A DNA stretch of 64,000 nt from Flavobacterium limi. Its GTDB lineage: Bacteria; Bacteroidota; Bacteroidia; Flavobacteriales; Flavobacteriaceae. The position numbers and the translations under genes are program-made. The stretch lies in NCBI RefSeq assembly GCF_010645075.1, contig NZ_JAADZV010000003.1:1-64000 (forward strand), given 5' to 3'. This document shows, piece after piece, positions 8,057 through 17,800 of the stretch (the stretch's first letter is position 1; each line of letters opens with the position of its first letter). A model generated the notes under the pieces. The model worked only from the letters and a program-made list of their open reading frames with translations. It made no database searches and had not been told where the DNA came from.

Positions 8057-9109
8057 ATGACCACAATGCAAGGACCTGCGGTTTTTTTAGCCCAGTTTAT
8101 ATCTGATGAAGCTCCGTTTAATTCTTTGGAAGGGATTTGCCAATGGGCTGCCAGTCTGGATTTTAAGGGAATTCAAATTCCAACATTGGATTCGCGGTTT
8201 ATTGATTTGCAAAAAGCCGCTGAAAGCAAAACTTATGCTGATGAACTTACCGGAATTGTTGGTTCATATGGATTAAAAATATCTGAACTCTCTACTCATT
8301 TGCAAGGTCAGCTGGTTGCTGTTCATCCGGCTTATGATGACTTTTTTGATGGATTTGCTCCACAGGCATTGCGTGGCAATCCAAAAGCAAGACAGGAATG
8401 GGCGGTACAGCAATTGCATTATGCAGCAAAAGCTTCTCAAAATTTAGGACTGAATGCGCATGCTACATTTAGCGGTTCCTTATTGTGGCAATATTTTCAT
8501 CCGTGGCCACAGCGTCCACCCGGTTTAATTGAAGAAGGATTCAAAGAACTGGCCAATCGCTGGCTGCCAATACTGAATGAATTCGATAAAAATGGTGTAG
8601 ATGTCTGTTACGAAATTCATCCGGGAGAAGATTTATTTGATGGCGAGACTTATGAAATGTTTCTAAAAGCCGTAAACAATCATCATCGCGCCTGTATTCT
8701 ATATGATCCTTCGCATTTTGTACTGCAGCAACTGGATTATATTCAGTATATCGATTTTTATCATGAACGAATCAAAGCTTTCCATGTTAAAGATGCCGAA
8801 TTTAATCCCACAGGAAAACAAGGAACTTTTGGAGGTTATCAAAACTGGCTGAATCGCGCAGGACGTTACCGTTCACCCGGCGATGGTCAGATTGATTTTA
8901 AAACCATTTTTAGCAAATTAGCGCAATACGATTACAAAGGCTGGGCTGTAATGGAATGGGAATGCTGTTTAAAAAATCAGGAAGACGGTGCCCGTGAAGG
9001 AGCCGAATTCATAAAAAAGCACATTATCAAAGTAACCGATAAAGCTTTTGATGATTTTGCTGCCGTCGAAACCAATACACAGCTTAACAGGAGAAATTTA
9101 GGATTATAA
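8057..9109 (+). CDS. Sugar phosphate isomerase/epimerase-like TIM-barrel protein
   Basis: This is a 350-aa protein of the xylose isomerase-like TIM-barrel superfamily. Metal-ligand type motifs are visible: CYEIHPGEDLFDG, ILYDPSHFVLQ, KAFHVKDAEF and AVMEWECC, each ending a predicted beta strand. Relatives work as isomerases, epimerases or dehydratase/lyases on keto sugars. It lacks a signal peptide and so is probably cytoplasmic, working on the product of the neighbouring cytoplasmic oxidoreductase. Gaps of 10 and 20 nt to its neighbours put it inside the operon. The start ATG at 8057 is preferred, although ATG at 8066 is also possible. Confidence 0.85.
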   Translation: MTTMQGPAVFLAQFISDEAPFNSLEGICQWAASLDFKGIQIPTLDSRFIDLQKAAESKTYADELTGIVGSYGLKISELSTHLQGQLVAVHPAYDDFFDGFAPQALRGNPKARQEWAVQQLHYAAKASQNLGLNAHATFSGSLLWQYFHPWPQRPPGLIEEGFKELANRWLPILNEFDKNGVDVCYEIHPGEDLFDGETYEMFLKAVNNHHRACILYDPSHFVLQQLDYIQYIDFYHERIKAFHVKDAEFNPTGKQGTFGGYQNWLNRAGRYRSPGDGQIDFKTIFSKLAQYDYKGWAVMEWECCLKNQEDGAREGAEFIKKHIIKVTDKAFDDFAAVETNTQLNRRNLGL

Positions 9110-9129
9110 ATTTGTTTAATTAATAGAAT

Positions 9130-9492
9130 ATGAAAATTAAAATTTTAGTTGCAATGATAACTTTAGGCAGTTTATGCTCTTTTTCAAATTATGTATCGAT
9201 TCCGGCACAATATAGTGCTATAGAGCAAACCAAACCTTCTGAAGGAGAAGCTTTAATAAAAAAAGAAGATTGTGCAACCTGTCATAAAATAGATAAAAAA
9301 GTAGTCGGCCCATCCTATTTGGATATTGCAAAAAAATATCCAATGAACGATAAAAACATCAAATATATATCTGAGAAAATTACCAAAGGAGGCTCCGGAG
9401 TTTGGGGACCAATACCGATGTCAGCTCATACTGCATTAAAAAAAGACGATGCAAAGAAAATTGCAATATACATTCTATCATTGAACAAATAA
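9130..9492 (+). CDS. Monohaem cytochrome c
   Basis: This 120-aa exported class I cytochrome c has a Sec signal peptide at residues 1-20. The haem attachment motif CATCH is at residues 48-52, and the likely axial Met97 lies in GPIPMSAH. GKG-like and KKIAIYIL elements near the C-terminus complete the small fold. It probably takes electrons from the GMC dehydrogenase encoded by the first two genes of the operon and delivers them to a terminal oxidase. Position between two catabolic genes of the same operon supports a dedicated role. Confidence 0.9.
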   Translation: MKIKILVAMITLGSLCSFSNYVSIPAQYSAIEQTKPSEGEALIKKEDCATCHKIDKKVVGPSYLDIAKKYPMNDKNIKYISEKITKGGSGVWGPIPMSAHTALKKDDAKKIAIYILSLNK

Positions 9493-9504
9493 ATTAAGAC
9501 CTAA

Positions 9505-10968
9505 ATGGATCAGGATTTAAATAAAAATACAGAACCAGAATCTACTCTTCGTAGAGATTTTCTAAAAAAAGGTGTCTTAGCAACAGCTGGCTTAATGATT
9601 ATTCCCAGGCATGTTATGGGAAGAGGTTTTGTAGCTCCCAGTGACAAATTAACAATTGCCGGTATTGGTGTTGGCGGGAAAGGAAGATCAGATATCGCGT
9701 CTTTTGAAAGAAGTGGTATCGCAAATATTGCTTACTTATGTGATGTTGATACCAGAAGAGCTGCGGATAGTGTAAGTGCTTATCCAAAAGCAAAATTTTA
9801 CAAAGACTGGCGTGAAATGCTGGACAAAGAACATAAAAATTTCGACGCCGTATCGGTTTCAACACCAGATCATAATCATGCTATTCAGGCTTTTTCTGCA
9901 ATGCAATTAGGCAAACACGTTTATGTGCAAAAACCAATGGCACATGATATCTACGAAGCCCATATGATGACACAGGCGGCTGCACGTTATAAAGTAGTGA
10001 CGCAAATGGGAAATCAGGGATCATCCAATGATGGAACCCGAATTTTAAAAGAATGGTACGAAGCTGGTTTAATTGGTGATGTACATACGGTTTACGCCTG
10101 GACAGACAGACCTGTATGGCCACAAGGAATTCCATGGTCAACAGCAAAAACTGAAATTCCAAAGGAACTGGACTGGGATTTATGGCTTGGTACTGCTCCA
10201 TATAAAAATTATGTAGATAAGTTAGTACCTTTCAACTGGCGCGGCTGGTGGGATTATGGCACCGGTGCATTAGGAGATATGGGATGTCATTTGATGGAGG
10301 CACCATTCTCAGTATTGAATCTGAAATATGCCAAAGATGTGCAGTGCAGTGTTGGCTCTGTGTATGTTGATGAATTCAGAAGAGGCTATTTCCCTGAAAG
10401 CTGTCCTCCTTCAAGTCATGTGACCTTAACTTTTCCAAAAACCAATAAAACGAAAGGCGATATCAAAATGCACTGGATGGATGGCGGTATTCAGCCAGAA
10501 CGCCCAGAAGAATTAGGTGCTAACGAAATCTTCGGTGATGGCGGAAACGGCACTTTATTTATTGGAACAAAAGGGAAAATGCTTTGTGATACTTATAGTG
10601 AAAACCCGAGATTATTGCCTTTAAGCCGTAATGAAAATCTAAAAATAAAGGAGAAATATCCACGAGTAAAAGATGGTGCAAACGGACACCAAAAACAATG
10701 GATCGAAGGATGTATTGCCGGATATGGTAAAAAAGAACTAAGCTCTCCATTTGAAATAGCAGGTCCTTTAACCGAAGCCTTATTAATGGCCAATCTTGCC
10801 GTAAGGGGCTATGACTTGCACAAAGAATATTTAGGCGAGGATGTTTATCCGGGCCGCTCTGTTAAATTACTTTGGGATAATGATGCCAGGAAAGTAACCA
10901 ATGTAGATGATGTAAATCAATTTGTAAAACGCGATTACCGAGATGGCTGGAAAAACCTCAGCTTCTAG
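9505..10968 (+). CDS. Tat-exported Gfo/Idh/MocA family oxidoreductase
   Basis: This 487-aa oxidoreductase has a textbook twin-arginine signal, LRRDFLKKGVLATAGLMIIP, at about residues 16-35. It is likely exported already folded with bound NAD(P). The nucleotide-binding stretch IAGIGVGGKGRSDIASF follows, then VYVQKPMAHDIYEAHMM with the family Lys-Pro pair, and WWDYGTGALGDMGCHLMEAP in the substrate domain. Such exported members with a tightly bound cofactor can act as hydride-cycling epimerases, dehydratases or oxidoreductases on sugars. It sits 12 nt after the cytochrome gene. A second, cytoplasmic paralogue is at 6892. Confidence 0.9.
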   Translation: MDQDLNKNTEPESTLRRDFLKKGVLATAGLMIIPRHVMGRGFVAPSDKLTIAGIGVGGKGRSDIASFERSGIANIAYLCDVDTRRAADSVSAYPKAKFYKDWREMLDKEHKNFDAVSVSTPDHNHAIQAFSAMQLGKHVYVQKPMAHDIYEAHMMTQAAARYKVVTQMGNQGSSNDGTRILKEWYEAGLIGDVHTVYAWTDRPVWPQGIPWSTAKTEIPKELDWDLWLGTAPYKNYVDKLVPFNWRGWWDYGTGALGDMGCHLMEAPFSVLNLKYAKDVQCSVGSVYVDEFRRGYFPESCPPSSHVTLTFPKTNKTKGDIKMHWMDGGIQPERPEELGANEIFGDGGNGTLFIGTKGKMLCDTYSENPRLLPLSRNENLKIKEKYPRVKDGANGHQKQWIEGCIAGYGKKELSSPFEIAGPLTEALLMANLAVRGYDLHKEYLGEDVYPGRSVKLLWDNDARKVTNVDDVNQFVKRDYRDGWKNLSF

Positions 10969-10997
10969 AAAACAGTAAAGAATTAAATAGTAAAACC

Positions 10998-11708
10998 ATG
11001 AAAAAGATTATCACAGCAGTATTAGCATTCAGTTTATTACAAACCTTACACGCTCAAAAAGGGTTCAAACCTATTTTTGACGGAAAAACCACAACGGGCT
11101 GGCACTCATATGGTAAAACGACAGCAGGTGCAGGATGGAAGGTTGAAGATGGCGTATTGCATTTTGATCCGGAAGCAGCCAAAAATGGTCAGGGAGGGGA
11201 TTTAGTAACGGATGCTGAATATGAAAACTTTCATTTAAAATTAGAATGGAAAGTCGCTCCTAAAGCGAATAGCGGAATTATTTTTTATGTGAATGAAAAC
11301 CCTCAAAAGTATAAAAACACTTATGAAACCGGTTTAGAAATGCAGGTATTGGACAATGAGGGTCATCCTGACGGAAAAATAACAAAACACCGTGCCGGAG
11401 ATTTATATGATTTAATTCAAAGCAAATCAGAACCGGTTAAGCCAGTTGGAGAGTGGAATACTGCGGAAGTTGTTTGTAAAAACGGAAAACTGACTTTCGT
11501 TTTGAACGGAGTTATTATTGTTGAAACAGTACTTTGGGACGACAATTTTAAAGCTTTGGTTGCGGGAAGCAAATTCACAGCATGGCCGGCTTTCGGAACA
11601 TTCAAAAAAGGAAAAATTGCTTTGCAGGACCACGGCGATAACGTATGGTACCGCAATATTTCAATTAAAGAGTGGAATACGATGGAAACTACAACCGGCT
11701 GTAAATAA
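10998..11708 (+). CDS. DUF1080 protein, putative 3-keto-glycoside hydrolase/lyase
   Basis: This 236-aa secreted protein has a Sec signal peptide (residues 1-19, ending HAQ). The rest is one DUF1080 domain, a concanavalin/laminarinase-like beta sandwich, with the family features FKPIFDGKTTTGWHSYG, ENFHLKLEWK, NSGIIFYV, TGLEMQVLDN, HRAGDLYDLI and WNTAEVVCKNG. Members of this family cleave 3-keto-glycosides, often by an elimination route, after a dehydrogenase has oxidised the sugar ring. That fits its place 29 nt after a Tat-exported oxidoreductase and in the same operon as a GMC dehydrogenase. The substrate cannot be told from sequence. Confidence 0.88.
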   Translation: MKKIITAVLAFSLLQTLHAQKGFKPIFDGKTTTGWHSYGKTTAGAGWKVEDGVLHFDPEAAKNGQGGDLVTDAEYENFHLKLEWKVAPKANSGIIFYVNENPQKYKNTYETGLEMQVLDNEGHPDGKITKHRAGDLYDLIQSKSEPVKPVGEWNTAEVVCKNGKLTFVLNGVIIVETVLWDDNFKALVAGSKFTAWPAFGTFKKGKIALQDHGDNVWYRNISIKEWNTMETTTGCK

Positions 11709-11755
11709 ATAATTATTAGCTTTATAACATCTCTAACCAGAATTAACCACTATAT

Positions 11756-12985
11756 ATGAATACAACTATCCGAATTAAATTATCTGTAATGATGTTTCTC
11801 GAATTTTTTATCTGGGGAGCATGGTTTGTTACTCTTGGCACTTTTTTAGGAAGCAACCTGAAAGCTTCCGGTGCAGAAACAGCAGCAGTTTTTTCTACTC
11901 AATCCTGGGGAGCCATCATTGCTCCTTTTATCATAGGTTTGATTGCAGATCGTTATTTTAATGCGGAGAAAATCTTAGGGATTTTACATTTAGCAGGTGC
12001 TTTTTTAATGTATCAAATGTATCAGTCGACAGATGTGGGAATGTTCTATATATATGTATTGAGTTATATGGTTTTATATATGCCAACACTGGCTTTAGTA
12101 AATTCAGTAGCATTCAATCAGATGAAAGATGCCGAGAAGGAATTTGCAAACATCAGGGTTTGGGGTACAATAGGCTGGATTTTGGCCGGATTAGCTATTA
12201 GTTTTGTGTTTCATTGGGATGCTGTAGAAGCTGTTTCTAACGGACTACTTAAAAATACATTCCTATTGGCCGGAATTGCAGCTTTAGTTTTAGGCCTGTT
12301 GAGTTTTACTCTGCCGAAAACTCCTCCAAAAGTTAGTCAAGGAAAAATTAAAATCGCAGACATTATGGGTCTTGATGCCTTAAAGCTTTTGAAGGATAAA
12401 AATTTCCTGATATTCTTTATTTCATCGATTCTGATTTGTATTCCGTTAGCTTTTTATTATCAAAATGCACACCCTTTCCTTACGGCTGCCGGAGTTGAAA
12501 ACCCGACAGGAAAAATGGCTATTGGTCAGATCTCCGAAGCGTTGTTTTTATTGTTCATTCCGGTATTTTTTACCCGTTTTGGATTTAAGAAAACAATTCT
12601 TGTTGGGATGCTAGCCTGGGCAATACGCTACGTTTTATTTGCTTATGGAAATGGAGGCGATTTGAGTTTTATGCTAATCACAGGAATTGCTTTACACGGA
12701 ATTTGTTATGACTTTTTCTTTGTATCGGGACAAATTTATACCAATTCAAAAGCAGGCGAAAAATACAAAAGTGCTGCTCAGGGCTTGATAACACTAGCTA
12801 CTTATGGTATCGGAATGTTGATTGGCTTTGCAGTTGCAGGCTGGATTACAGATAATTACAAAACTGTTGAAGGGGCAATCAATTGGGTAATGGTATGGAT
12901 AATTCCTGCCGGAATCGCTTTTGCCGTGTTCCTGATTTTTGCTCTTTTATTTCAGGATAAAAACAAACTGGCAAATGAAATTTAA
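11756..12985 (+). CDS. MFS transporter of the nucleoside:H+ symporter (NupG-like) type
   Basis: This 409-aa inner-membrane transporter has about twelve hydrophobic helices. The N-terminus IKLSVMMFLEFFIWGAWFV is typical of the nucleoside permease group that occurs in bacterial sugar-catabolic operons of this kind. Further motifs include GLIADRYFNAEKILG after helix 2 and RVWGTIGWILAGL near residue 135. In this setting it more likely imports the keto-sugar or sugar product released in the periplasm than a nucleoside. It lies 47 nt after the DUF1080 gene and 19 nt before a TIM-barrel gene, all in one direction. Confidence 0.85.
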   Translation: MNTTIRIKLSVMMFLEFFIWGAWFVTLGTFLGSNLKASGAETAAVFSTQSWGAIIAPFIIGLIADRYFNAEKILGILHLAGAFLMYQMYQSTDVGMFYIYVLSYMVLYMPTLALVNSVAFNQMKDAEKEFANIRVWGTIGWILAGLAISFVFHWDAVEAVSNGLLKNTFLLAGIAALVLGLLSFTLPKTPPKVSQGKIKIADIMGLDALKLLKDKNFLIFFISSILICIPLAFYYQNAHPFLTAAGVENPTGKMAIGQISEALFLLFIPVFFTRFGFKKTILVGMLAWAIRYVLFAYGNGGDLSFMLITGIALHGICYDFFFVSGQIYTNSKAGEKYKSAAQGLITLATYGIGMLIGFAVAGWITDNYKTVEGAINWVMVWIIPAGIAFAVFLIFALLFQDKNKLANEI

Positions 12986-13004
12986 GTATTTTTAAGACAA
13001 AAAA

Positions 13005-13895
13005 ATGAGTACAACTTTTAATAGAAGGACTGCTATAAAAGGTATTCTTGCCGGAACTGTGACCTTAGGTGTTCCGGCGGATTTATTAGCTTTGGCTAAG
13101 CCTGACGAAAAACTTAAATTAGATTCGATGTTGAAAGGAAGGATTAATCATTCGGTAGCGCGTTGGTGCTTTAATGATTTTGATATTGAAACGCTTTGTT
13201 CAGAAGCAAAAAAAATTGGAATCACCGGTATTGATCTGGTTGGGCCAAAAGACTGGCCGGTACTAAAAAAACACAATCTTGTTTCGACTATGTGTAATGG
13301 TGCCGAATTAAATCTGGTGGACGGTTTCAACGATCAGAAATTTCATGAACAACTCATTAAAAATTACACCGAAATGATTCCGCTGGTAGCTCAGGCCGGT
13401 TACAAAAACCTCATATGCTTTAGCGGAAACACCAGAGGGAAAACAGACGAAGAAGGCTGGAACAATTGTATTCTTGGACTTCAAAAACTGATTCCACTGG
13501 CAGAAAAACATAAAGTAACCCTGGTTATGGAATTACTGAACAGTAAAATCAATCATAAAGATTACCAATGCAGCAAAACATACTGGGGAGTAGAATTGGC
13601 AAAACGAATCAACTCTGAAAATTTCAAACTGCTCTATGATATTTACCATATGCAGATTGACGAAGGAGATGTTATCAGAACCATTAGAGAAAATCATAAA
13701 TACATTGCCCACTATCATACAGGCGGAGTTCCGGGTCGAAATGAAATTGATGAAACACAGGAACTCAATTACAGCGCTATAATGAAAGCTATTGCAGACA
13801 CCGGTTTTACAGGATTTGTAGGGCAGGAATTTATTCCGCTGCAAAAAGATAAAATAGCCTCTTTGAAAAAGGCAATTGCAATTTGTGATATCTAA
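13005..13895 (+). CDS. Tat-exported hydroxypyruvate isomerase-like TIM-barrel protein
   Basis: This 296-aa protein of the xylose isomerase-like superfamily is closest in appearance to hydroxypyruvate isomerase (GITGIDLVGPKDWPVLKKH, MELLNSKINHKDYQC, LLYDIYHMQIDEGD, HYHTGGVPGRNEID, GFVGQEF). Metal-ligand acidic and His positions at strand ends look intact. A twin-arginine signal, FNRRTAIKGILAGTVTLG, is at residues 5-22. Export makes true hydroxypyruvate isomerase activity unlikely; an isomerase, epimerase or lyase acting on a periplasmic 3-keto sugar is a better guess. Gaps of 19 and 18 nt join it to its neighbours. Confidence 0.85.
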   Translation: MSTTFNRRTAIKGILAGTVTLGVPADLLALAKPDEKLKLDSMLKGRINHSVARWCFNDFDIETLCSEAKKIGITGIDLVGPKDWPVLKKHNLVSTMCNGAELNLVDGFNDQKFHEQLIKNYTEMIPLVAQAGYKNLICFSGNTRGKTDEEGWNNCILGLQKLIPLAEKHKVTLVMELLNSKINHKDYQCSKTYWGVELAKRINSENFKLLYDIYHMQIDEGDVIRTIRENHKYIAHYHTGGVPGRNEIDETQELNYSAIMKAIADTGFTGFVGQEFIPLQKDKIASLKKAIAICDI

Positions 13896-13913
13896 CTTAA
13901 TAAAGTAAAAACA

Positions 13914-14786
13914 ATGATAAAGAGAAGAGATTTTATAATTAACAGCGGTTTGGCTTTAGGTGCACTGGCAATTGCCCCTTCCCTTGCGTTTTCGGCTAAG
14001 CAAAAAAATATTGGACTTCAACTGTATACTTTGAGAGCAGGATTTTCTAAAGATGTTAAAGGCGTTTTAGAACATGTGGCTAAATCAGGCTACAAAGAAG
14101 TCGAAACGTATGGATTCTCAACTGACAAGGGCTTTTTTGGCACTTCTGCGAAAGATTTCAAAAAAATACTTGTTGATAATGGTCTTAAAGCGCCAAGCGG
14201 ACATTATGATTTTAATTCTTTTATAAAAGACAACAATGCTGATTTTCTAAAAGCCTGTATTGAATGCGCAAATCAATTAGGAAGTGAGTACATAACAGTT
14301 CCGTATTTAGACGAACAATTAAGAAGCGAATTAGATAGTTACAAACGAATTGCGCAGAAAATAAATGAAGCAGCCGTTTTATGCAAACAATCAGGATTAA
14401 AATTAGCCTATCACAACCATGATTTTGAATTTAAAAAGTATGGAAATCAAACAGGATATGATATTTTGCTACAGGAAACAGATAAAAAATTAGTTGATTT
14501 TGAACTGGATTTATACTGGGTAGTCCGCTCAGGAAATGATCCTTTGCAAATGTTTAAAGCTAACCCTGGGCGATTTACGATGTGGCACGTAAAAGACATG
14601 GATAAATCCAAAGCAGAATGGAATACCGAAATAGGCGAAGGAAGCATCGACTTTAAACCTATTTTCGCACAAGCTAAACTATCCGGCATGAAGCACTTTT
14701 TTGTGGAACAGGAAACAAATTACTCTCCAAATCCAACAGATTCTGTTAAAATAAGCCGGGATTTTGTTTCTAAAAATTTAATTTAA
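13914..14786 (+). CDS. Tat-exported sugar phosphate isomerase/epimerase-like protein
   Basis: This is the third TIM-barrel member of the operon, 290 aa. The signal KRRDFIINSGLALGALAIAP at residues 3-22 is twin-arginine type. The barrel shows NIGLQLYTLRAGFSKD, YKEVETYGF, KLAYHNHDFEF, FELDLYWVVRSG, MWHVKDMDKS and GEGSIDFKPIF, which are standard strand-end motifs with the expected metal ligands (Glu, His, Asp). It is the last gene of the operon, and a strong terminator begins 38 nt after its stop. It probably acts in the periplasm on the same keto-sugar intermediate as the preceding gene product, as a lyase, isomerase or epimerase; which one is unknown. Confidence 0.87.
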   Translation: MIKRRDFIINSGLALGALAIAPSLAFSAKQKNIGLQLYTLRAGFSKDVKGVLEHVAKSGYKEVETYGFSTDKGFFGTSAKDFKKILVDNGLKAPSGHYDFNSFIKDNNADFLKACIECANQLGSEYITVPYLDEQLRSELDSYKRIAQKINEAAVLCKQSGLKLAYHNHDFEFKKYGNQTGYDILLQETDKKLVDFELDLYWVVRSGNDPLQMFKANPGRFTMWHVKDMDKSKAEWNTEIGEGSIDFKPIFAQAKLSGMKHFFVEQETNYSPNPTDSVKISRDFVSKNLI

Positions 14787-14823
14787 GTTACTCATCGCGT
14801 AATTTTTATAATTGCACCAATAA

Positions 14824-14860
14824 AAAAGCCTTTCAAAATCAACGACTTGAAAGGCTTTTA
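14824..14860. terminator. Bidirectional terminator
   Basis: AAAAGCCTTTCAA (14824-14836) pairs with TTGAAAGGCTTTT (14847-14859), with A and T runs on both sides. It ends the plus-strand sugar operon and the minus-strand LRR gene. Confidence 0.85.
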
Positions 14861-14885
14861 AGCGGAATAAATAATTTACCTAAAT

Positions 14886-17800
14886 TTATTCCTTAATCAA
14901 TTTTTCTACTTTGCTTCCCTTCTCAGTAGTAATTCTGATAAAGTAAAGACCGTTTTGTTTATTAGAAATATCAAATTTAGTTGTATTGCTATTTTCTATT
15001 GAAGTTTGAAGCAGTCTTCCCTGAACATCAAACAATTCAATATATTTCACAACGGTATCACAGTTGATATTTACATTTCCTTTAGTTGGATTTGGATATA
15101 CTGAAATACTCTTATCTTTTTCAAAATTATCATTTCCTAATGATTCGAAAACGGTTTCTGCCTTATTAGTTTCAATTGGGAAATTGTAATCAAAAAAGAT
15201 ATTAGCCGTTTTGTCTACGTGATCACCATTAAGAAGATCATCTGCGCTTTTTATCTTAAATAAAATGTTTCCATGACCGCCAACAGGGTTTTTCTTTTTG
15301 GAAGTGGAAGAAGAAGCCAAATGGATTTTTTCAAAAACAAATTCAACAATATTTCCGTGAATAACAGTCTTCGAAGAATGTGATGAATTTAATAACTGCA
15401 AAGAACTAAGATCATATTTGCTTTCGTCAACAGCTATTTTTACGACTATATTTTCAGCTTCATAAGTACCTGTGTTTTCAAAGTTGACAATATAATGCAA
15501 ATATTCACCGATTGTACTTGGGGAAACGCTTTCACCCTGGAGACACGTAATATCATTAGGATCAAATGAACCTACAACAGTCTGATGATACGTAAAAGTA
15601 TTATCGGCAGGTGATTCATCCCCGGCAACAGGTGTTATGGCAACTGTAAAGTTGAAGATATCGCCATTATTTACCGCTGGAGTTTCCATCGGACTGTTTA
15701 CATTAAATTCGAGATCAATGGTACGGCTTTCAAAGGGAAGCAAGCCATTGTAATTCCATTCGAAATTATTCGTTGTTTCGGTATCAACGGCCGGTGTAGC
15801 CGAAAGCAAATCCATTTTTGTATCATCAAAAGTCAACTTAATATTTCCTGAAAGCACCTGATTTCCTTTGTTTTTATAAACAATTCTGTAAGTTGAATCA
15901 AAGCCCGGTCTTGCAGGAGTAATGGGACTTATCACAATTTCTACATCAGGATGCACACCGTTTGCAGACAAACAAAAGCTTTGATAATTCGTATTATAGT
16001 TATTATCTGTAAAGTTGATTGTAGCTGCTGCCGGTGAAATATTAAAAGCTCCTGCATTTTCTATGTTTGGAAAAATACTATAATTTCCTGCCTGCGTGTA
16101 GAATTTCGAAGTTCCGTCAGTATTGGTAAAAGCTGAGCCGGTAGTCGTTCCGTCGTTTATATCAATTCTAATATTTGGGTGTAAAGGATCGTTGAGATTA
16201 CATCCATTGTTATTTCCGTCAAATATAGTAGTTCCTACTAATGTATTGTGCTGACCGCCCGGAGTGAAGCTGCAATAAGAATTAGCGACAGTTGCCGTCA
16301 TTCCCATACTATTTAATTGCGATTGTACATTGGCTATTTGAGAATCATCTGCACAAATGTAAGTCAGACCCGGATTTCCGGAAAAATCAAGAGTTTCACT
16401 ACGTCCATTTTTTAGAAACAAATTAGTAAGCAAATTATTAGCACAATACAAACTGGATAGATTATTTAATGCACTTACATCGAGAGTTGAAATTTGATTA
16501 CCATTACACGCTACATTGTTAAGCATTGGGCAATTGCTTACATTAAGATTGGTAAGCTGATTAAACCTGCAATCAATAGTTCTTAAATTTGATAAAGCAC
16601 TAATGTCAATATTGGTTAACTGATTATTTCTGCATTCTATATCCAAAAGATTCGTCGATGCACTAACATCAAGAGCAGTAAGCAGATTAACACTGCACCC
16701 TAAATGCAGTAATGAAGTTAAAGGACTTAGATCAAGATTTACCAGTTCATTACCGCTGCAGTAAAGACTATGAAGTTTAGTAAGACCGTTTAAATTAAGA
16801 TTCGAAAGCTTGTTAGCCCCACATTGTAAATAGTTCAGATTGACCAAATTATTGACATCCAAATTTGTTAGCTTATTATTATTACAGCTAAAGTCAGTCA
16901 GATTGGTAAAGGTATTTACATCAAGACTGGTTAGTAAATTATTGCCACAATGCAGTTTAGTAAGCTGGTTTAGTCCACTTAAATCTAATGCTGTAAGTGT
17001 GTTATAACTACAATTCAATGTTGTAAGATTAGGCATCGTCAAAACATTCAAAGTACTTATCGTATTGTAAGAACAATCTAATTCTTTGATATTCACTAAA
17101 CCAATCATATTAAGATTAGACAGTTGATTGTGACCATAATTCAAATTTGTCAGCTGAATCAGGCCAATCAAATCTAAACTTGTCAGGAGATTATAAGAGC
17201 AATCTAAAGTAGTAAGATTAGTCAAGCCGTTTACAACCAGACTCGGAAGACGGTTTTTGGAACATTTTAATTGTTGCAGAAGCAATAAATTATTTACATC
17301 CAAAGAAGTAATTATGTTTCCTAATGCTCCTAATACACCATTGTAACCATAGTTAGAACAGTCTAAATATTTAAGTTTTGTTAATCCGGCTATAGCCAAA
17401 GAAGTAATTTGGTTTCCTATTGAAGTAGTTGAAATATGATTCGAACAATCTAAATATTCCAGGTTTGATAATCCGCTTATGTCCAGACTTCCCAAGACGT
17501 TATTGTTCCCATCCAGATACTTTAAATTGGGCACACTGCTCAAGTCAATATTGCTAATTTTGTTTATCCCAAAATTCAATGAAGTCAGATTGGTTAAATT
17601 GGTTAAATTCAGGCTTGTCAATTTGTTGTTGCTACAGTTTAGTGAAGCAAGATTGTTTAAGCCATTTAAATTTAAACTTGTCAATAGACCGTTTGAACAG
17701 TTGATAGATTTGATATTCGTCGTCCCCGAGCCGTTTACAGTAAAACTGGTGGTCTGATTATTAAACATATTAATATTGGCAAGATTGTTAAATCCTGATA

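Noticed and set aside
13533..13844. Minus-strand frame of 103 aa
   Set aside because: It is fully inside the hydroxypyruvate isomerase-like gene on the other strand and shows no recognisable feature.
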